A stretch of 64,000 nucleotides of DNA from Cycas panzhihuaensis (taxonomy: Eukaryota > Cycadophyta). A model generated the notes under the pieces. The model did not search any database. It saw only the letters and a program-made list of their open reading frames with translations, and was not told the DNA's origin. The DNA lies in NCBI GenBank assembly GCA_023213395.1, contig CM041465.1, positions 176,707,741-176,771,740 on the forward strand, written 5' to 3'. Within the stretch, counting starts at the first letter, position 1, and each line of letters begins with the position of its first letter. The translations under genes and the position numbers were made by a program. Shown piece by piece: positions 11,379 to 23,859 of the stretch.

Positions 11379-14300
11379 TTGTCTCTTAATGTATATTGCC
11401 TTTAATTTTCTACATTCATCTCCTTGATCTTCAATATCTTCATGTCTCATAAATCTTATGACATGTAATAATCTATATTTATATTAAGTTGTAACCTATA
11501 AATGTGTCAACTATCATGCTTATCTTTTGTAATCATTAACCTATATCAACTATAGCTATTTGTGATCATTAGTGATCAACTATAAACATCCAACCTATAA
11601 AATTTAAACTAATCATTTATTCATCAACAACAAATGAATCATCAAAATATACTAATTATGGAAACAAGTTGAATTACTTATCCAAGACAAGTTTGTTATA
11701 ATAAGGTAACATATATGATATGTTTCCATACCTCTTGTCATATATGGTAAGTTAGATTTCTCATTAACAAACACTTTCTACTATTAGTTTGATAATCTCA
11801 ATAGCTAAATTAATGTGATAAATAATAATATATGAGACTTTTCTCCTTATCTCATAAAATAGGTGGAATTCTCAATCACAACTTATCTTTCCAATATCAA
11901 ACAATCAAACTAGGCCTTTTATCAAAATTTAAGTGGTGTTATTATCATAAAACAAGTGCCATCATCAATTATTTTTCATCAATAAATAGGTGATTAATTA
12001 GTTAACTAATGTTGGCCATTATAATAAACTAAATATGTAAATTTCCAAGGAGGCTTTTCATATCCAACACACACACACACACACACACATATATAATTCC
12101 CACATCAATATCATGTCAAATATATTTCACTTCATGAAATTTCCACCTATTTTAAGCCTTTAAATGTCGTAAATAAGCCTTCAATTACTTCATTTTAAAT
12201 GAAACTTTCTTTTTCTTTCTTTATTACTCAATAATAATATCATCATCATATTGGGAGGCTTTGAAAACATTAGAATATATAATTTTTTTTCTAAAAAATA
12301 TCATAAAATATAAATTTTATGAGGTTAAAAGCATTTTAATCAAATTTACCTATTAATATCTCTTTCTTTTGATTTATGAAATATGGCATACAATCACTTG
12401 TTTCAACCATCTCAAAACTCTCTTTCCAATACAACTAATGAAATGAAAATCAGATACTCTAGTGAAAATTTATGATCAAAAGTGTAATAGTATGTCCTAA
12501 AAATGTAATGATCCTTAAGAAATTCATTTAGCCCCTTTTATCTTAGTTTTTTTGTCACACTGTAACTCTATATGACCATATGCTAGAGGCTTAATGGGCT
12601 CTGTAAATTTTAAATATTATCAAAAATAGTTAAATGTGATTTTATAAATATAAAAAAATAAAATAAAACCCATCTTATACTATTTCACATCTATGGATTT
12701 GAAATATTATTAAAAATAACTTAATTTATAATTTAATATACAAATTTTTTTATCATTTCAAAGATTTATCTGCTTTGAAAATTCATCTATCTACATAAAA
12801 TCTTCATGCTCTAAAATAAATTAGATATGTGGCTTTGTGTCTATGAGTGAATTCCACTTTATTCATGTCTTTTTTGTTATGTGGTTTCTCTTTTCTAGAC
12901 TATGATTTCTTCTTTTTATGGGAACATCTATCTTCCATGGCTCTATGTGTGCCAAATATGGCATCCTCTATTATGATGGTGTGGTATCATTCTGCATTTT
13001 GATAGTAGTTTGATGTGATTTTTCATGATCTTTCCAATCGACAGTGCTTTCCTTCTTGGTTATGTCGACACATATAGTACTTACCTTATGCAACATAAAC
13101 CTTGCCCTTCTCTATGTTTGATATATCCATGGATGAACCCTACATAGGTCATACCTAATTATGTAATAAATCTTATAATCTAACTACACTTATATTTTTC
13201 ATTATCAACTCTTTAAAGCTCAACCACGTATAAAGATATGGTTTGTGCCCTACATGATTTTGTAAAAGGATATAGAGGCTACTATATTAGGTTTAGGCCT
13301 ATATATAAGGACCTTTCACTTAATATGGTTGTATCAATAACAATGCTTATCAAACAAGGTCCTATAACTAATTTCTTATTATCAAATCAAGGTGTGAATA
13401 ACCTTGGGATGATCAATTAGCTTAAGGTAAAGCATATATTAAAGGGCATCTAGAACAAGAAATCCATACCAATTTGAGAACCTACTCACTCATTTGTGAA
13501 GATACATTTTTATAGCTTAAGGTCTAAATAGATGATGCATACATATGTTCAGCCATGGATTTCTTAGAACTTCACTTTAGGAATAGACCAAAGGATAGAA
13601 GATTTATATTGAATCTACATCTAGTGGCAATGAGTACCATAAACTTTTCCTTCTATGAATTGAGTTTTTGATGGGGACATTTGTGCAATGGAGTATTATT
13701 ATCATATTCTATTGAAGGGGTAATGAACTTTATTATATCTTACATAGTCATTAGTTAAATGTGTTCATATGTACTATGAAATAATTTTTTCAAACCCTTA
13801 AATATTTGTTCAAATCATATTGCAACATGTTACATAAATTGGCCATTATATTATAAAAGATTACAACCTATATATGCCCTCTTAAGATAATAATGGCCTC
13901 ATCAAACCATGCATCATTAAAATCTACTTTTTATCCATATATTATGTGCTTTTTATAATAAAGATGCCCTCGTATTTTTACTTTTCAATCAAGTGCTCCA
14001 TATATCATCATATTGCCATAATAATCAAATGAACTCCACACACCATATATATTTATTATTTGTTATCAAATATATTACTCTTTATTCCTTGTACCTATTA
14101 ATTTTCCATTTGTCATATTATATAGGCTTGCTACCTATTTAGCATACTAATAGGATATTAGGTGTCATTTTTCTCCCATAAGATGATTAGTCCTACTTGG
14201 GCTATCATTCTCTCATAAATAATCTGTTATTGCTAATTATGAGATTTGGTGAGATGTCCAATCTTACAAAATCTTAGTCACTTCTATAGGTGGATGGCCT

Positions 14301-14582
14301 ATATTAGTGAACACAACTGGCAATACTTTCTCTTTTTCATTATATCTAGCAGACTTATTTCAAACCTATATGCTCATGAATATATATCTATATGCATAAA
14401 TAATTATCCACATAAAATTTAAAATTAACATACCATTAGTATTCCTACTTCATGTGACTTCATATGTGGCTTCATCATATATGTGGATCTTCATCTTATC
14501 AACTTCTTCTTACCCCAAAATCATGGTCATGTATCACTAGCATAACTAGTATATTTAAATTTCTAGCTTATCAAATGGCATC
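11379..14582. other. Internal region of element Z, unassigned
   Basis: About 3.2 kb of AT-rich sequence. I see no protein motif, PBS or structural RNA. The only simple repeat is (AC)11 at 12066-12088 followed by (AT)3. The 60-codon ORF at 13238-13420 has no recognisable similarity. Confidence 0.5.
12066..12088. repeat. (AC)n microsatellite
   Basis: About eleven AC units running into a short AT run. Confidence 0.97.
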
Positions 14583-14587
14583 ATAAC

Positions 14588-15065
14588 TAATAGAAGAATT
14601 AATGATTGAATTTATTAATTCATTGATGATTAATTATACCATACTTCTGTAATATTTTGTAAATATTTTTTATTAAAGGGATTATTATCATAAATGGGTT
14701 AAGTCACAATTTAATATTATGAACCTAGGTGTGTAGGGGTGCTTTTACTCTTAATATTAAAATATTATAAATGTGGTTTAATCATGCAAGATTCTAACTA
14801 TCACCTTGCATGATCTTACATTTATTATTCATCAAGTTTATTATAACTACCTCTGTTATTATATATGTAAGGCCTTTTTGTATGCAATGTATCATGTAAT
14901 GTATCTTTATATAAGATTAATACAATTATAATTACTTTGGAGCTTATGAGTAATTCATTGCTTCCTTTAGTAAAATGTTTTTATTGAATGTTTTTTAATT
15001 GAATGTTATTCATGTGAGTTAGATTGGAACCTAGGTCTAAACTAGGACCACTCCTCCCTCTTTCA
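14588..15065 (+). repeat. 5' LTR of element B
   Basis: 478 bp, aligns with 34530-34979 from TAATAGAAGAATTAATG to CCTCCCTCTTTCA. The first two bases are TA where the 3' copy has TG, consistent with deamination. Confidence 0.92.
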
Positions 15066-15067
15066 CT

Positions 15068-15080
15068 TGGTATCAGAGTT
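15068..15080 (+). other. Primer-binding site of element B
   Basis: TGGTATCAGAGTT, one to two C-to-T changes from the initiator tRNA-Met PBS, two bases after the LTR. Confidence 0.88.
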
Positions 15081-16900
15081 GTTTTTCATAGCTTTCTTTC
15101 AGAATTAGACTAGCAAGTTGCTACAATGATATACAGATGCATCATGTGGCTTATATTCTTTCATGTAACTAGTAAGAAGATGAAAGGCTCACTTAACTGA
15201 ATATGTTAATATCATTTCTACTTAGCTGACTAATGCATTCCTATTTTAAACATTATAAATATCTTCTCAAATCAATATGATTAAGATATTATATTATCTC
15301 TATATTATTTAATGATTTGTGGATGCCATTATTGATTTATATAATGTATTGTTATTTATTACATGTTGAAATATTCACAACTTTAAATATGATGACCTAT
15401 GCATAATTTCTTAAGGTTAGGCATATTTTATCATTATATTCAAATAGCCATTTGATGAAGAGTTCATTTGTTCTTTTTCTTCTTCTATGTAGCTATTATC
15501 ATATTCCCCTCTACACAATACTCAATTACCACATCTTTGCATGAGCTAAGACAAAGTTATTCCTTCTCTAAGTAATGCCCCTCTTACATATAGACTTCAT
15601 AGTTGTTATTACACATTCACTCTTTTTGAACTCACATGAGCTTTGTGTGGTATCTACATAGTTGTTAGTGCATGGTTTACAGTAACTATGCCTATTCTCC
15701 ATAGTTGCCCTTCACTCTAAATAATGTTGACTCTCTCTCTACTCCATTATGCAATTATGTAAGCTACATATTTTGAAAAGGAAATTGTATATACATTGCC
15801 TCTTCTTCACAGCCTTTTTTTCATCTATATAATGTCCTATGTGCTCCATCTGCATAATAGATTTCTACTATAGGCTCCAACTACATAATAGCTACCTCTC
15901 AGATTATATACAAAGTTATTTGCACTATTAATTTGATCAATCAAATAGTAAATATGGGATTTAAGAAAAATTACTAGCTTCAACTCACTATAGTTCACTA
16001 TCTACTTAATGAAACTATATCATATGGCTGCTCAAACTAATCATAGCTATGTCATCCCTTCATTGGAGCAATTAGAATGATATTTCATAGCCCTAGCAAA
16101 AAGATTTGATCCTCTATATCAAACTCTATTTCATTATTTTTTGAAATCCTATTATTTTTATTTTTATTTTTTATAAAGTTAGAAAACTTTAGGTTATTAA
16201 AATTAGTATATTTAAAGAATATTTTATTTTTTATAAAGTTCCCTAACCTAAAGTTTATTCTTTTATTTTTAATCATTTTTTAAGTTTTTTTAGCCTATTT
16301 CTTGATTAGTTTTAGGTAAGTTTTTAGTTGTTTAAACTCTTCTTTCTATTTTTACTACTTAAAATATAAGATTTTTAATTTTTAATCGTAAAAATCGTTT
16401 CTAAAAAATAAATATTAAAAAAGATAATACCTAAATTAAACCACCATTATACTAGCCTTATAAGAGAAATAATTAGGACCCCTAAAGTTACCACTCCACA
16501 CATGACAATGGACTTTCTCAAATTTTGTGAATAATAGAGAAAGACATTGGCTATTAGGTGTATTAAGTAATAGGCTAAGGTATTATACCCTAAAACCTTG
16601 GAGTTTAGAGACTAGGCTAGACCTAGAAGGGGTAAGCACCTTGGTTGTTAAGTATGCCCTTAGATGAGGATCTGTCATTCAAGTTGTAAATATGGTCTAG
16701 GTGGTTCAATAGTGTTGGGAGGCAGTCAAGCCTTCAATAGCACCTATGTACTTTTGGGTATATTAGGTCCTAAAGCTACTACTTGTGACCAGGTATACCA
16801 TCAGATAGAACCATCTCAACTACCAAGGGTTATTAGGATTGGAGATAGTGAGATATAGACCCTAGTTGAGCATACCTTTTTAGGTAGACAAGATATATAT
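15081..16900 (+). other. Long leader of element B
   Basis: About 1.8 kb of AT-rich untranslated leader between the PBS and gag. The first 1.4 kb shows nothing recognisable. The last part (16461-16890) is the conserved leader module listed separately. Confidence 0.7.
16461..16890 (+). other. Conserved copia leader module, copy in B
   Basis: Aligns with 20628-21045 (F) and the reverse complement of 61808-62240 (G). Shared landmarks include TTAGGACC-C-TAAAGTTACCAC, CTATTAGGTGTATTAAGTAA, GGCTAGACCTAGA-GGG and GTCAAGCCTTC. It ends about 50-100 nt before the gag region. It has no long ORF of its own; the 64-codon ORF at 16664-16858 is not kept in the other copies. Confidence 0.8.
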
Positions 16901-16929
16901 TTTAGATATTATGACACTTTAAATAATTG

Positions 16930-17440
16930 TAGTTAATACCATTAAACTTTTTTATAGTGATAATTTCTTAGCTTGGAAGAAATAATTCAAGAACATATTA
17001 ATAATAAATAAACTTTAGCTTTATGGTTCTAGAACAATTCTTATACCAGCTCTTACTAAAGATTCTAATGATCCTTAAAATCTCTTTCCTGGTAATCTTA
17101 ATGTTATAACTACCTTTCAAGAGTTTGATGAAGTTATCCTTTCCTTTTTAACACCTATCTTATAAAGATAATGTTAATTAGAACATTGAACTAGCCCCTA
17201 CCTCTTCTAATGCTTGGAATATCATTTGTGCACTCTATGAGAGGAAGGATAATGCCTAGTGATGCTCAAAGCCCAACTTTACCTCATTCCATTTACAAGA
17301 TCTACTATATCTTATTTTTCCATAATTAAAGTCATCAAGAACCAATTAATAGTGATGGGTTAACTACCAGATGGCAGTGATCTTATATCCTACATAGCTA
17401 ATGTTTTACCACCTAGATATAATTCCCTTATATCTAATCT
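16930..17440 (+). pseudogene. gag of element B, N-terminal part
   Basis: Stop-ridden reading frame with FLAWKKQFK-like N-terminus (Retrotran_gag type of copia) and, just before F, LPPRYNSLISNL, the conserved mid-gag segment. The frame is broken off by the insertion of F after AATCT and resumes at 25699. Confidence 0.75.
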
Positions 17441-17774
17441 TGTTGGGAATAATCCCAATGTTTGTGCACTAGAGCGCTTAGGGCCCCTCAAAGCCACCTT
17501 TGAGGGCCCCTAGGGCACCTTGAACCGTTCAGCAGCCGCCCGGACCGACCACTCACGTGAGGTACGTATCACCGCTATTTATTTTTTATATTTTTCAAAC
17601 TAACCTTAATTGTTGTGCAGCTAGGGTGATGGCGCCCGACGCCTCCCCGAATCTCTATTTAAGGGTTGGGAATACCTCCCTGGTGTTTATTAACACCGCC
17701 ACTCTTTCGGAAATCGCCGTTGTACTCAAGATGAAAGTCTCGTGATGTCCTGCTCTGCTCCTCCGGCTCCATCA
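17441..17774 (+). repeat. 5' LTR of element F
   Basis: 334 bp, TGTTGGGAATAATCCCAATG...CTCCATCA. Contains a near-perfect hairpin (17481-17510) and a TATTTAAGGG box (about 17657) that may serve as TATA element. It differs from the 3' LTR mainly by small indels. Confidence 0.97.
17481..17510 (+). repeat. Hairpin in the F LTR
   Basis: GGGCCCCTCAAAG-CCAC-CTTTGAGGGCCCC: a 13-bp stem with one mismatch and a four-base loop. The 3' LTR has the same structure at about 25411-25440 with one G fewer on the right arm. Role unknown; it lies early in the LTR (U3). Confidence 0.85.
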
Positions 17775-17776
17775 TT

Positions 17777-17789
17777 TGGTATCAGAGCC
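17777..17789 (+). other. Primer-binding site of element F
   Basis: TGGTATCAGAGCC, a perfect match to the initiator tRNA-Met PBS, two bases after the LTR. Confidence 0.97.
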
Positions 17790-20627
17790 AAGTTGATGCG
17801 GTTGTCATTTTTCTGATTTTAGTTGCTCAATCGTCCGACGGAACATAGCTATATGACTGCTCGTTGAGATTCTGGCGAGCTCACTGATCTGCTGGAGAAG
17901 ACGGTTCTGGATTCCATCCACTGTGGAGGAAGATCTCCGCCTAAGTCTGCTCTCCACACGGAAACCAGGTTCCTCGGTTCCTTTTATTTTTCAAACATAA
18001 AAAAAAAACATAAATGTTTTGATATATGCCTTACTGTTTATGTGCTTGATAGATTCTGCCATTGTATTATTCATTATTTGCTTGTTGTCTCATTGTATTA
18101 TTTGTTCTCCGGGTGAAGGCATTAGCCAGCTATCTACTATCTCCGTGTTATCCCTGTGTCTCCGGCACCTTGCATTCCTTGTATCCTATACCTCTCCACC
18201 GCCTCTCTGTCTCTGGCTGGGACGGCCTCTTCTGTGTTCTCCGTGAGCCAAGCCTGCCCTCTGACCCTCCGTTTGCCCTGCCTCGGGATTCATTGCTGCT
18301 TTTAATCTCCCGTGCCGTGGTGCGTTGCTTCGTCGCCCCGCCTCTTCGTCATTAATATCCCGTGCCGTGGTGTAGCAGTCGGCGCTGCGTCGCCCCCGAC
18401 TCTCTGATCCTCTGATTCCGCGTTTCCCGGGATTCATTCCTGCATTAATCTCCCGTGCCCTGGTCTGCGTCCTTTTGCGTCGCCTCATTCGCGTCGCCCT
18501 CTCCCGTGCCCTGGCGTCCTTTTGCGTCGCCTCATTCGCGTCGCCCTCGTTCGCCCCACTCGCGTCTGCCCTCTCGTGTTGGGAATCGGCGCTCTGCGTC
18601 CGCCATCGCCCCTCTAGCCGGGAGGCCACTCACTCGCGGAAGGCGTCGTGCCTCGCATCATTCTTTCGGGACGTCTCTGTGGAGTTGCACTACCCACCTA
18701 AGCGCCGCCATGCGCAGAAGTTAATCACGTTACGACTCGACAGCCCTCCATTATCGTAGGTGTTCAGTCCGGTAGCAATCCTTGGAATCGGTTGCGTCGC
18801 CGCCTCTCAAATTGCTCGTGGCTTCATTGACACATCTGCTTTCGCGCCTAATATTCTTTCATTGCGCCTCTACGTTGTACGCCTTTGTGCATTATTATTC
18901 GGCTTTATATTATTGTGGTTTTATATAAGTTTGAAAATTAAATTTATTATATTTTTTAAAATTCGGTTTAAAGTTTTTAAGCTCCGGTTTTAACTCGACG
19001 AGCGAGTTCACCCTCCTGGCATCGGAGGTTTCCATTATCTGACTGGTCTCGGGTTCAATCCCAGCCCAGTTCAGTTTCAGACTGTTTTTTAAAGAAGTTT
19101 TTCAATTGTAAACCTTATTTTTTTTTAAATTTTATTTTTCCATAAGGTTATTGGCGCATTTTTGGCCATAACTTCCCCCTGGCTCATCGGTTTCAGACAA
19201 AACCTGCGCCATCAGATCAGAAATTTTCCGTAGATCAATTTCGACTGGTCATAAGACCGATTTAGTGCCCATTTGACCTCGTTTCACCCCTTTTAACATT
19301 GGACTTTCGAAATTTCAGCAGTTTTTACATTTTTGATAAAATCGGTTTTAGAACTGGCTGCTATTTATTGTTGGTAAACTGTTTTGTATCCAAATTTTTT
19401 CTATTATGATCTACGTCATATAGACTCTAATACCCATCTTGTACTTTATTTTTTGACTTCATTTTCACTGATATTTTAATCGTCAAAATAAGAAAATTAG
19501 TTGATTTTACCTGTTTCTTGAACATTCTCCATAAAGATACTTGTCACCTTTTTCACTATAATTTTTGCAATTTTTATCAGATTTCATTTCCGTCAGCTTC
19601 GTTGGGAAGCTGACTCATTCCTCTTCACTGTGATATATTTTTTCATATATTTTGACATATTTTGCTTATATTTCAAATCAGCTAAAGTTGAGTCATTTTA
19701 TTGGCCTAAATCAGCTTTTCTTACACCTGTTTAATATATTCTTTCAAATATCTTCAATTGGCAGAATATTAATTACTTCATCAATAATATTTGATCATTT
19801 GTTCAGCTTTTCTAAGGATTAATTAGTACTTTTATACAATTTTTTGCCTACCCTGCTCCTGTTAGGCTCCATAAGGAGGTCATTTTCTTAGCATCATTCA
19901 AAACGTGACTTATTGGTATCATTTTTCAAAACCGTCTGTCTTATTGGATTCACATTTCAGCAATCTACATATTGATAAAATTTTAAGCTATTCTGACCTC
20001 ATTCAATATCGCTTTTCAATCATAAAGTTGAGTATATATATTCATCCTAACAAGCTTGTCTTCCTTTCAAAAATTGTAAAGAAAATTATAGTTTACTCAA
20101 AGTTTTTTGCTTGATCTTTCTACAAGCACTTTACATTATTTTAAACAAGTATTTATTTATAAGGCAATACATAAAAGTTGTTCTTAAAAGAAGTTTTTAC
20201 ATTGAAGATTTATTATTCATTTGAGAAATTGGCATCTGTTTATCTATTCTCAAAAGTTTATTTTTAAATCTTGCATAAGTGAAAAGTTTTTGAGCATCAT
20301 TACTTCCTTTTTGATTAAAAGTGTATTAAAGTTCTTCTTCATTATTGGAAAATATCATCCTTCTTGCACTTATAAAAGAAAAATTGCATTTCTTTTCAAA
20401 GGCATCTTATATTTGTTTGAAGGACATTATATATTTTTTTTGAAAAAAAAAGGAAAAAAAAAGAGTTTTTTTTTTGTAAAAGTTTTCATTTCATCTTGCT
20501 TAGAGCATTTTTTTTTATTATTATCAAAGAATTTTCTGTTTCTAAGCAAGACCACATTGATAAATAGATTAGTTTTCACATTAAATAAGATAAATCCCGA
20601 ATTGAATCACACTTTTTCCAAATTTTG
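17790..20627 (+). other. Leader of element F before the conserved module
   Basis: About 2.8 kb. The part 18100-18850 is strikingly GC-rich and holds imperfect repeats. The rest is T-rich with long T runs near 20430-20520. ORFs on both strands (up to 147 codons) come from the GC-rich part and look compositional, with no recognisable domain. I treat the region as untranslated leader. Confidence 0.6.
18290..18560 (+). repeat. GC-rich imperfect repeats in F leader
   Basis: The core ATTAATCTCCCGTGCC-TGG recurs at about 18303, 18353 and 18443. A ~46-bp unit (TCCCGTGCCCTGG...TTTTGCGTCGCC) is tandemly duplicated at about 18451-18550. Confidence 0.75.
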
Positions 20628-21045
20628 CAAGGGGAACGGTTAGGACCTCAAGTTACCACCACACGCTAATCGGCCTACTCATATTGGATGAGGACAGCCA
20701 TTAGCTATCAGGTGTATACGGTGGCAGGTTGAGGTGCAGAACCTTTTCATTTTATGGTGTTTGGAGACCAAGGCTAGACCTGGAGAGGGTGAGTGCCTTT
20801 GGTTCGAGAACCTTCACCGCTAGATCTCGTTAGGCATAAATCCGTATGGTGGACCAACAATTGTGGGGTGTCAAAGCCTTCTTAGCGACCCCACGCATCG
20901 AGGTATATAGAGCCTGGCGCCAAGACGCAGATAAAGGGTCCCTGTTTGCCATCCGTAAGGCGCCATCGATGACAGAATAGCAACCGAAGGTTTCCCCAGG
21001 AGAAACATAAACTTAGAGCCTAGTAGCCTTTCTAGGTCCTAGTTC
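20628..21045 (+). other. Conserved copia leader module, copy in F
   Basis: The best-preserved copy. Landmarks: GGTTAGGACCTCAAGTTACC, CTATCAGGTGTATACGG, AGGCTAGACCTGGAGAGGG, GTCAAAGCCTTCTTAGCGACC, GGTATATAGAGCCTGG, CCATCCGTAAGGCGCCATCG and CTTAGAGCCTAGTAGCC. It matches B (16461-16890) and G (61808-62240, reverse). It ends about 140 nt before the gag ATG. Confidence 0.85.
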
Positions 21046-21182
21046 ATTTGTTCAAACTTTTGAGAACCTTGGGATATATATATTTGGAAATAATTTCTTT
21101 CATTTAAGTTCTTTCAATTTTCTACATTCAAATATATTTTTGCTATTACATTCATCACATTTTTATACAACCTTAATTTAAA

Positions 21183-22310
21183 ATGACGTCTAGTTTTGGG
21201 AATATGATTATTCCTAAATTTGATGGAAACAATTTTCTTAACTGGAGTAGGAGGATGAGGCCCATCCTCATAGCAAATGAAATGTGGGATATAGTGAGAA
21301 ATGGTTACAATGACTTAGGATCAAACCCAACTGATACTGAAAAAGCTACATACAAAGAAAATATCAAAAAAAGATAATGAAGCCTTAGCCCTTATTTTTT
21401 GCGCTTTAGAAGATCATGTTTTCCCACGCGTTAGTGAATCCATTAAGTCCAAAGAGGCTTGGGATACTTTACGACTTATATAATGAAGGGTAGCGTCCTC
21501 TAAACTACAAAACTTAAGAAGTAAGTTTGAAAATTTACGATGATGCCTCATGAATCAATAACTGAATTTATGACCAAGATTCAAGACATAGTTAACCAAA
21601 TGAGGTCCCTTGGGGATACCTTAACTGAACAAAGAGTTGTTGAACGAATCCTTCGATGTGTAGGAGTTAGGCGCTTTGAGATGGTAGCTACAAGTATTAG
21701 TGTATCTAAAGACCTAAGTACCCTCAAAATAGAACAACTTACTGCTATGCTTATGTCCATAGAAGAGCAACAAGCTGCCAATGAAACCTTAGAACATGCC
21801 TTTGCTACAAAGGCCAACATTCAATCTAATCCTCAAGATAGCACCTCAAAACAAAATGAATCCCCTTTAAGGAGAAAAGATGAAAACCCTAGAAATGAAC
21901 CTAGACAAAATCCTCCACGATACCAAGCTCCTCATAATAGACAAGGACGACCCCCATAACTTGAAAACTCTCCAAGACATTCGAACACTCAAAGAAACCC
22001 TAACCAACAAAGACAAGTTGAAAATCATTCTTGTTGTCCACATTGTCATGGGAACCCACAACCTTCTAGAACACCTCAAAACTATCGTGACCAACCAAGA
22101 AATACTCATACTCAATTCTATGAGGAAAGGGGGAGACCTCTTAACTTTGATCACTCTTCACCAAGGAATCAAAATCTTAGTTATGGAAAAAGAGATCAAC
22201 TATATTGCACTTATTGTCGTAGAAATGGTCACACCAAGATAAGTGTTTTTCAAAACATGGACCACCCTCAGAGGACATGTGTCAAACACATCTAAAATCA
22301 ACAATAGGTT
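21183..22310 (+). pseudogene. gag of element F (frameshifted)
   Basis: ATG at 21183 opens MTSSFGNMIIPKFDG and NFLNWSRRMR, a copia gag N-terminus. A frameshift near 21375 moves to the frame of 21540-21959 (IVNQMRSLGD, ELTAML-like helices), and another near 21900 moves on towards the knuckle. The CCHC knuckle at 22206-22245 reads YCTYCRRNGHTKI and then loses frame just before the last Cys. Only a few indels separate it from an open frame. Confidence 0.9.
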
Positions 22311-22339
22311 ATTTCTATCTAGTTTTTCAAACCAGAAGA

Positions 22340-22720
22340 AGAGGATGATAGTTGGTACATTGATTCGGTTGTTCCACCCACATGACCCATAGAGAACAAT
22401 TATTTCAAACTTTGGATACAAATAAGAAAGGGTCTATTATGTTTGGAGACAACACTTCTCACCAATCGATTGGAAAAGGTAACATTGCCTTATTGACTGA
22501 TAGTGGTGAATATAAATATTTAAATGATGTTCTATACGTCCCTGCTTTAAGGAAAAACTTACTATCGGTAGGACAGATGATGGGACAAGACTATAAAATA
22601 ATTTTTGACAACGGCGAATGTGTCATTAAAGACAAATGACAAAATGAAGCTATTGTTGCTAAGGGTATCATGACTAAAGATCGTTTATTTAAACTTACTA
22701 TCACCCCTCGAAACATATGC
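22340..22720 (+). pseudogene. Protease of element F
   Basis: W-Y-I-D-S at 22355-22366 is the active-site start, but the Gly that should follow is Val and the frame shifts before the conserved M-T-H-R. The open block 22382-22639 covers the rest, including VLYVPALRKNLLSVGQ, the conserved copia retropepsin C-terminus. Confidence 0.88.
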
Positions 22721-22739
22721 CCTTAGAACCACAACTACT

Positions 22740-23560
22740 ATGGATAGTGACCTATGACATCGACGTTTTGGTCACCTTAATTATACAAGTTTAGCCCTTA
22801 TGAAAAGATTAGATATGGTTAATGGCTTACCCCTATTGATGTTAACAAAGAGTTGTGTGAGGATGCCTTCTTGGAAAACATCATAGAAAGTTTTCCAGAC
22901 TTTAGCCATTGGACATCCGCCCTCTTCAACTCGTATACACAGATATTTGTGGCCCAATGGCCACTCCTCATGGCGGTGCCAAATATTTCCTTACATTTAT
23001 TGATGACTTTACAAGAAAGACTTGGGTGTTTTTCTCAAATACAAATCGATGCTTTTGACCACTTTGTTGACTTCAAAACCGTTGAGCAACAAAGTGGATA
23101 CCATATCCTCTCCTTAAGATCCGATAATGGGGGAGAATTTACCTCTAATATCTTCAAGGATTACTGTATCCAACATGGGATTAGGCGACAACATACCAAC
23201 CCCTACACCCCACAACAAAATGGTGTAGCTGAAAGGAAAAACAGAACTATCGTAGAAATGGCACGTTGTATGCTTAAAGATAAAAACTTAGGCCATGAAT
23301 TTTGGGTCAAGCCCATCCATAGCCTACTTACTTAATCGATGTTCCACAAAAGTCATTAGAGGGAAGACACCGGAAGAAGCATGGACAAAGTTATAAACCT
23401 AGTATCCGTCACCTTAAGGTATTTGGCTGTTTAGCCTATGCCCACGTCCCTGACCAAAGAAGAACCAAATTAGATGATCATAGTGTAAAATGTATCTTTA
23501 TTGGATATAGTGAATCATCAAGATCTTACAAAGTTTATGATCCCAAATCCCGAAAAGTTA
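22740..23560 (+). pseudogene. Integrase of element F
   Basis: RFGHLN (near 22755) and a CEGCLLGK-type segment give the zinc-binding domain with frameshifts. The catalytic triad is intact: Asp at 22942 (TDICG), Asp at 23123 (SDNGGEF) and Glu at 23231 (VAERKN), with 35 residues between the last two. Frameshifts lie near 22930, 23040 and 23330. The C-terminal part (TKLDDHSVKCIFIGYS) is recognisable to 23560. Confidence 0.92.
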
Positions 23561-23859
23561 TACTAAGTAGGGATGTCAAATTTCAAGAAGATACTTACTA
23601 TCAAAATAACCACGAACAACAAAAGGACATTACCATCAAGTTTAATGCACCAAATACATCTAAATATGTGCCCCCTATGTGGAGAAACTCTCCGGAAACT
23701 ACTAGGGAAACAACATCCCCTCAACCACCATTACAACCCCTACCTAAATGGGTTCACCACAATCATGACTTAGGAAATATATTAGATAACAATCGAAGAT
23801 CTACACGTTCACACAAAGTTAACTTTGCTCTAATGAGTAAGTTACTTGAAAGTCATGAG

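Noticed and set aside
18186-18629. 147-codon minus-strand ORF, Arg/Ala-rich, in the F leader
   Set aside because: It lies in GC-rich repeated leader sequence with overlapping ORFs on both strands, low-complexity composition and no domain. Opposite to element transcription.
20221-20643. 140-codon Phe/Lys/Ser-rich plus-strand ORF in the F leader
   Set aside because: Composition follows T-rich DNA, it has no domain, and it runs into the leader module, which is not coding in B or G.
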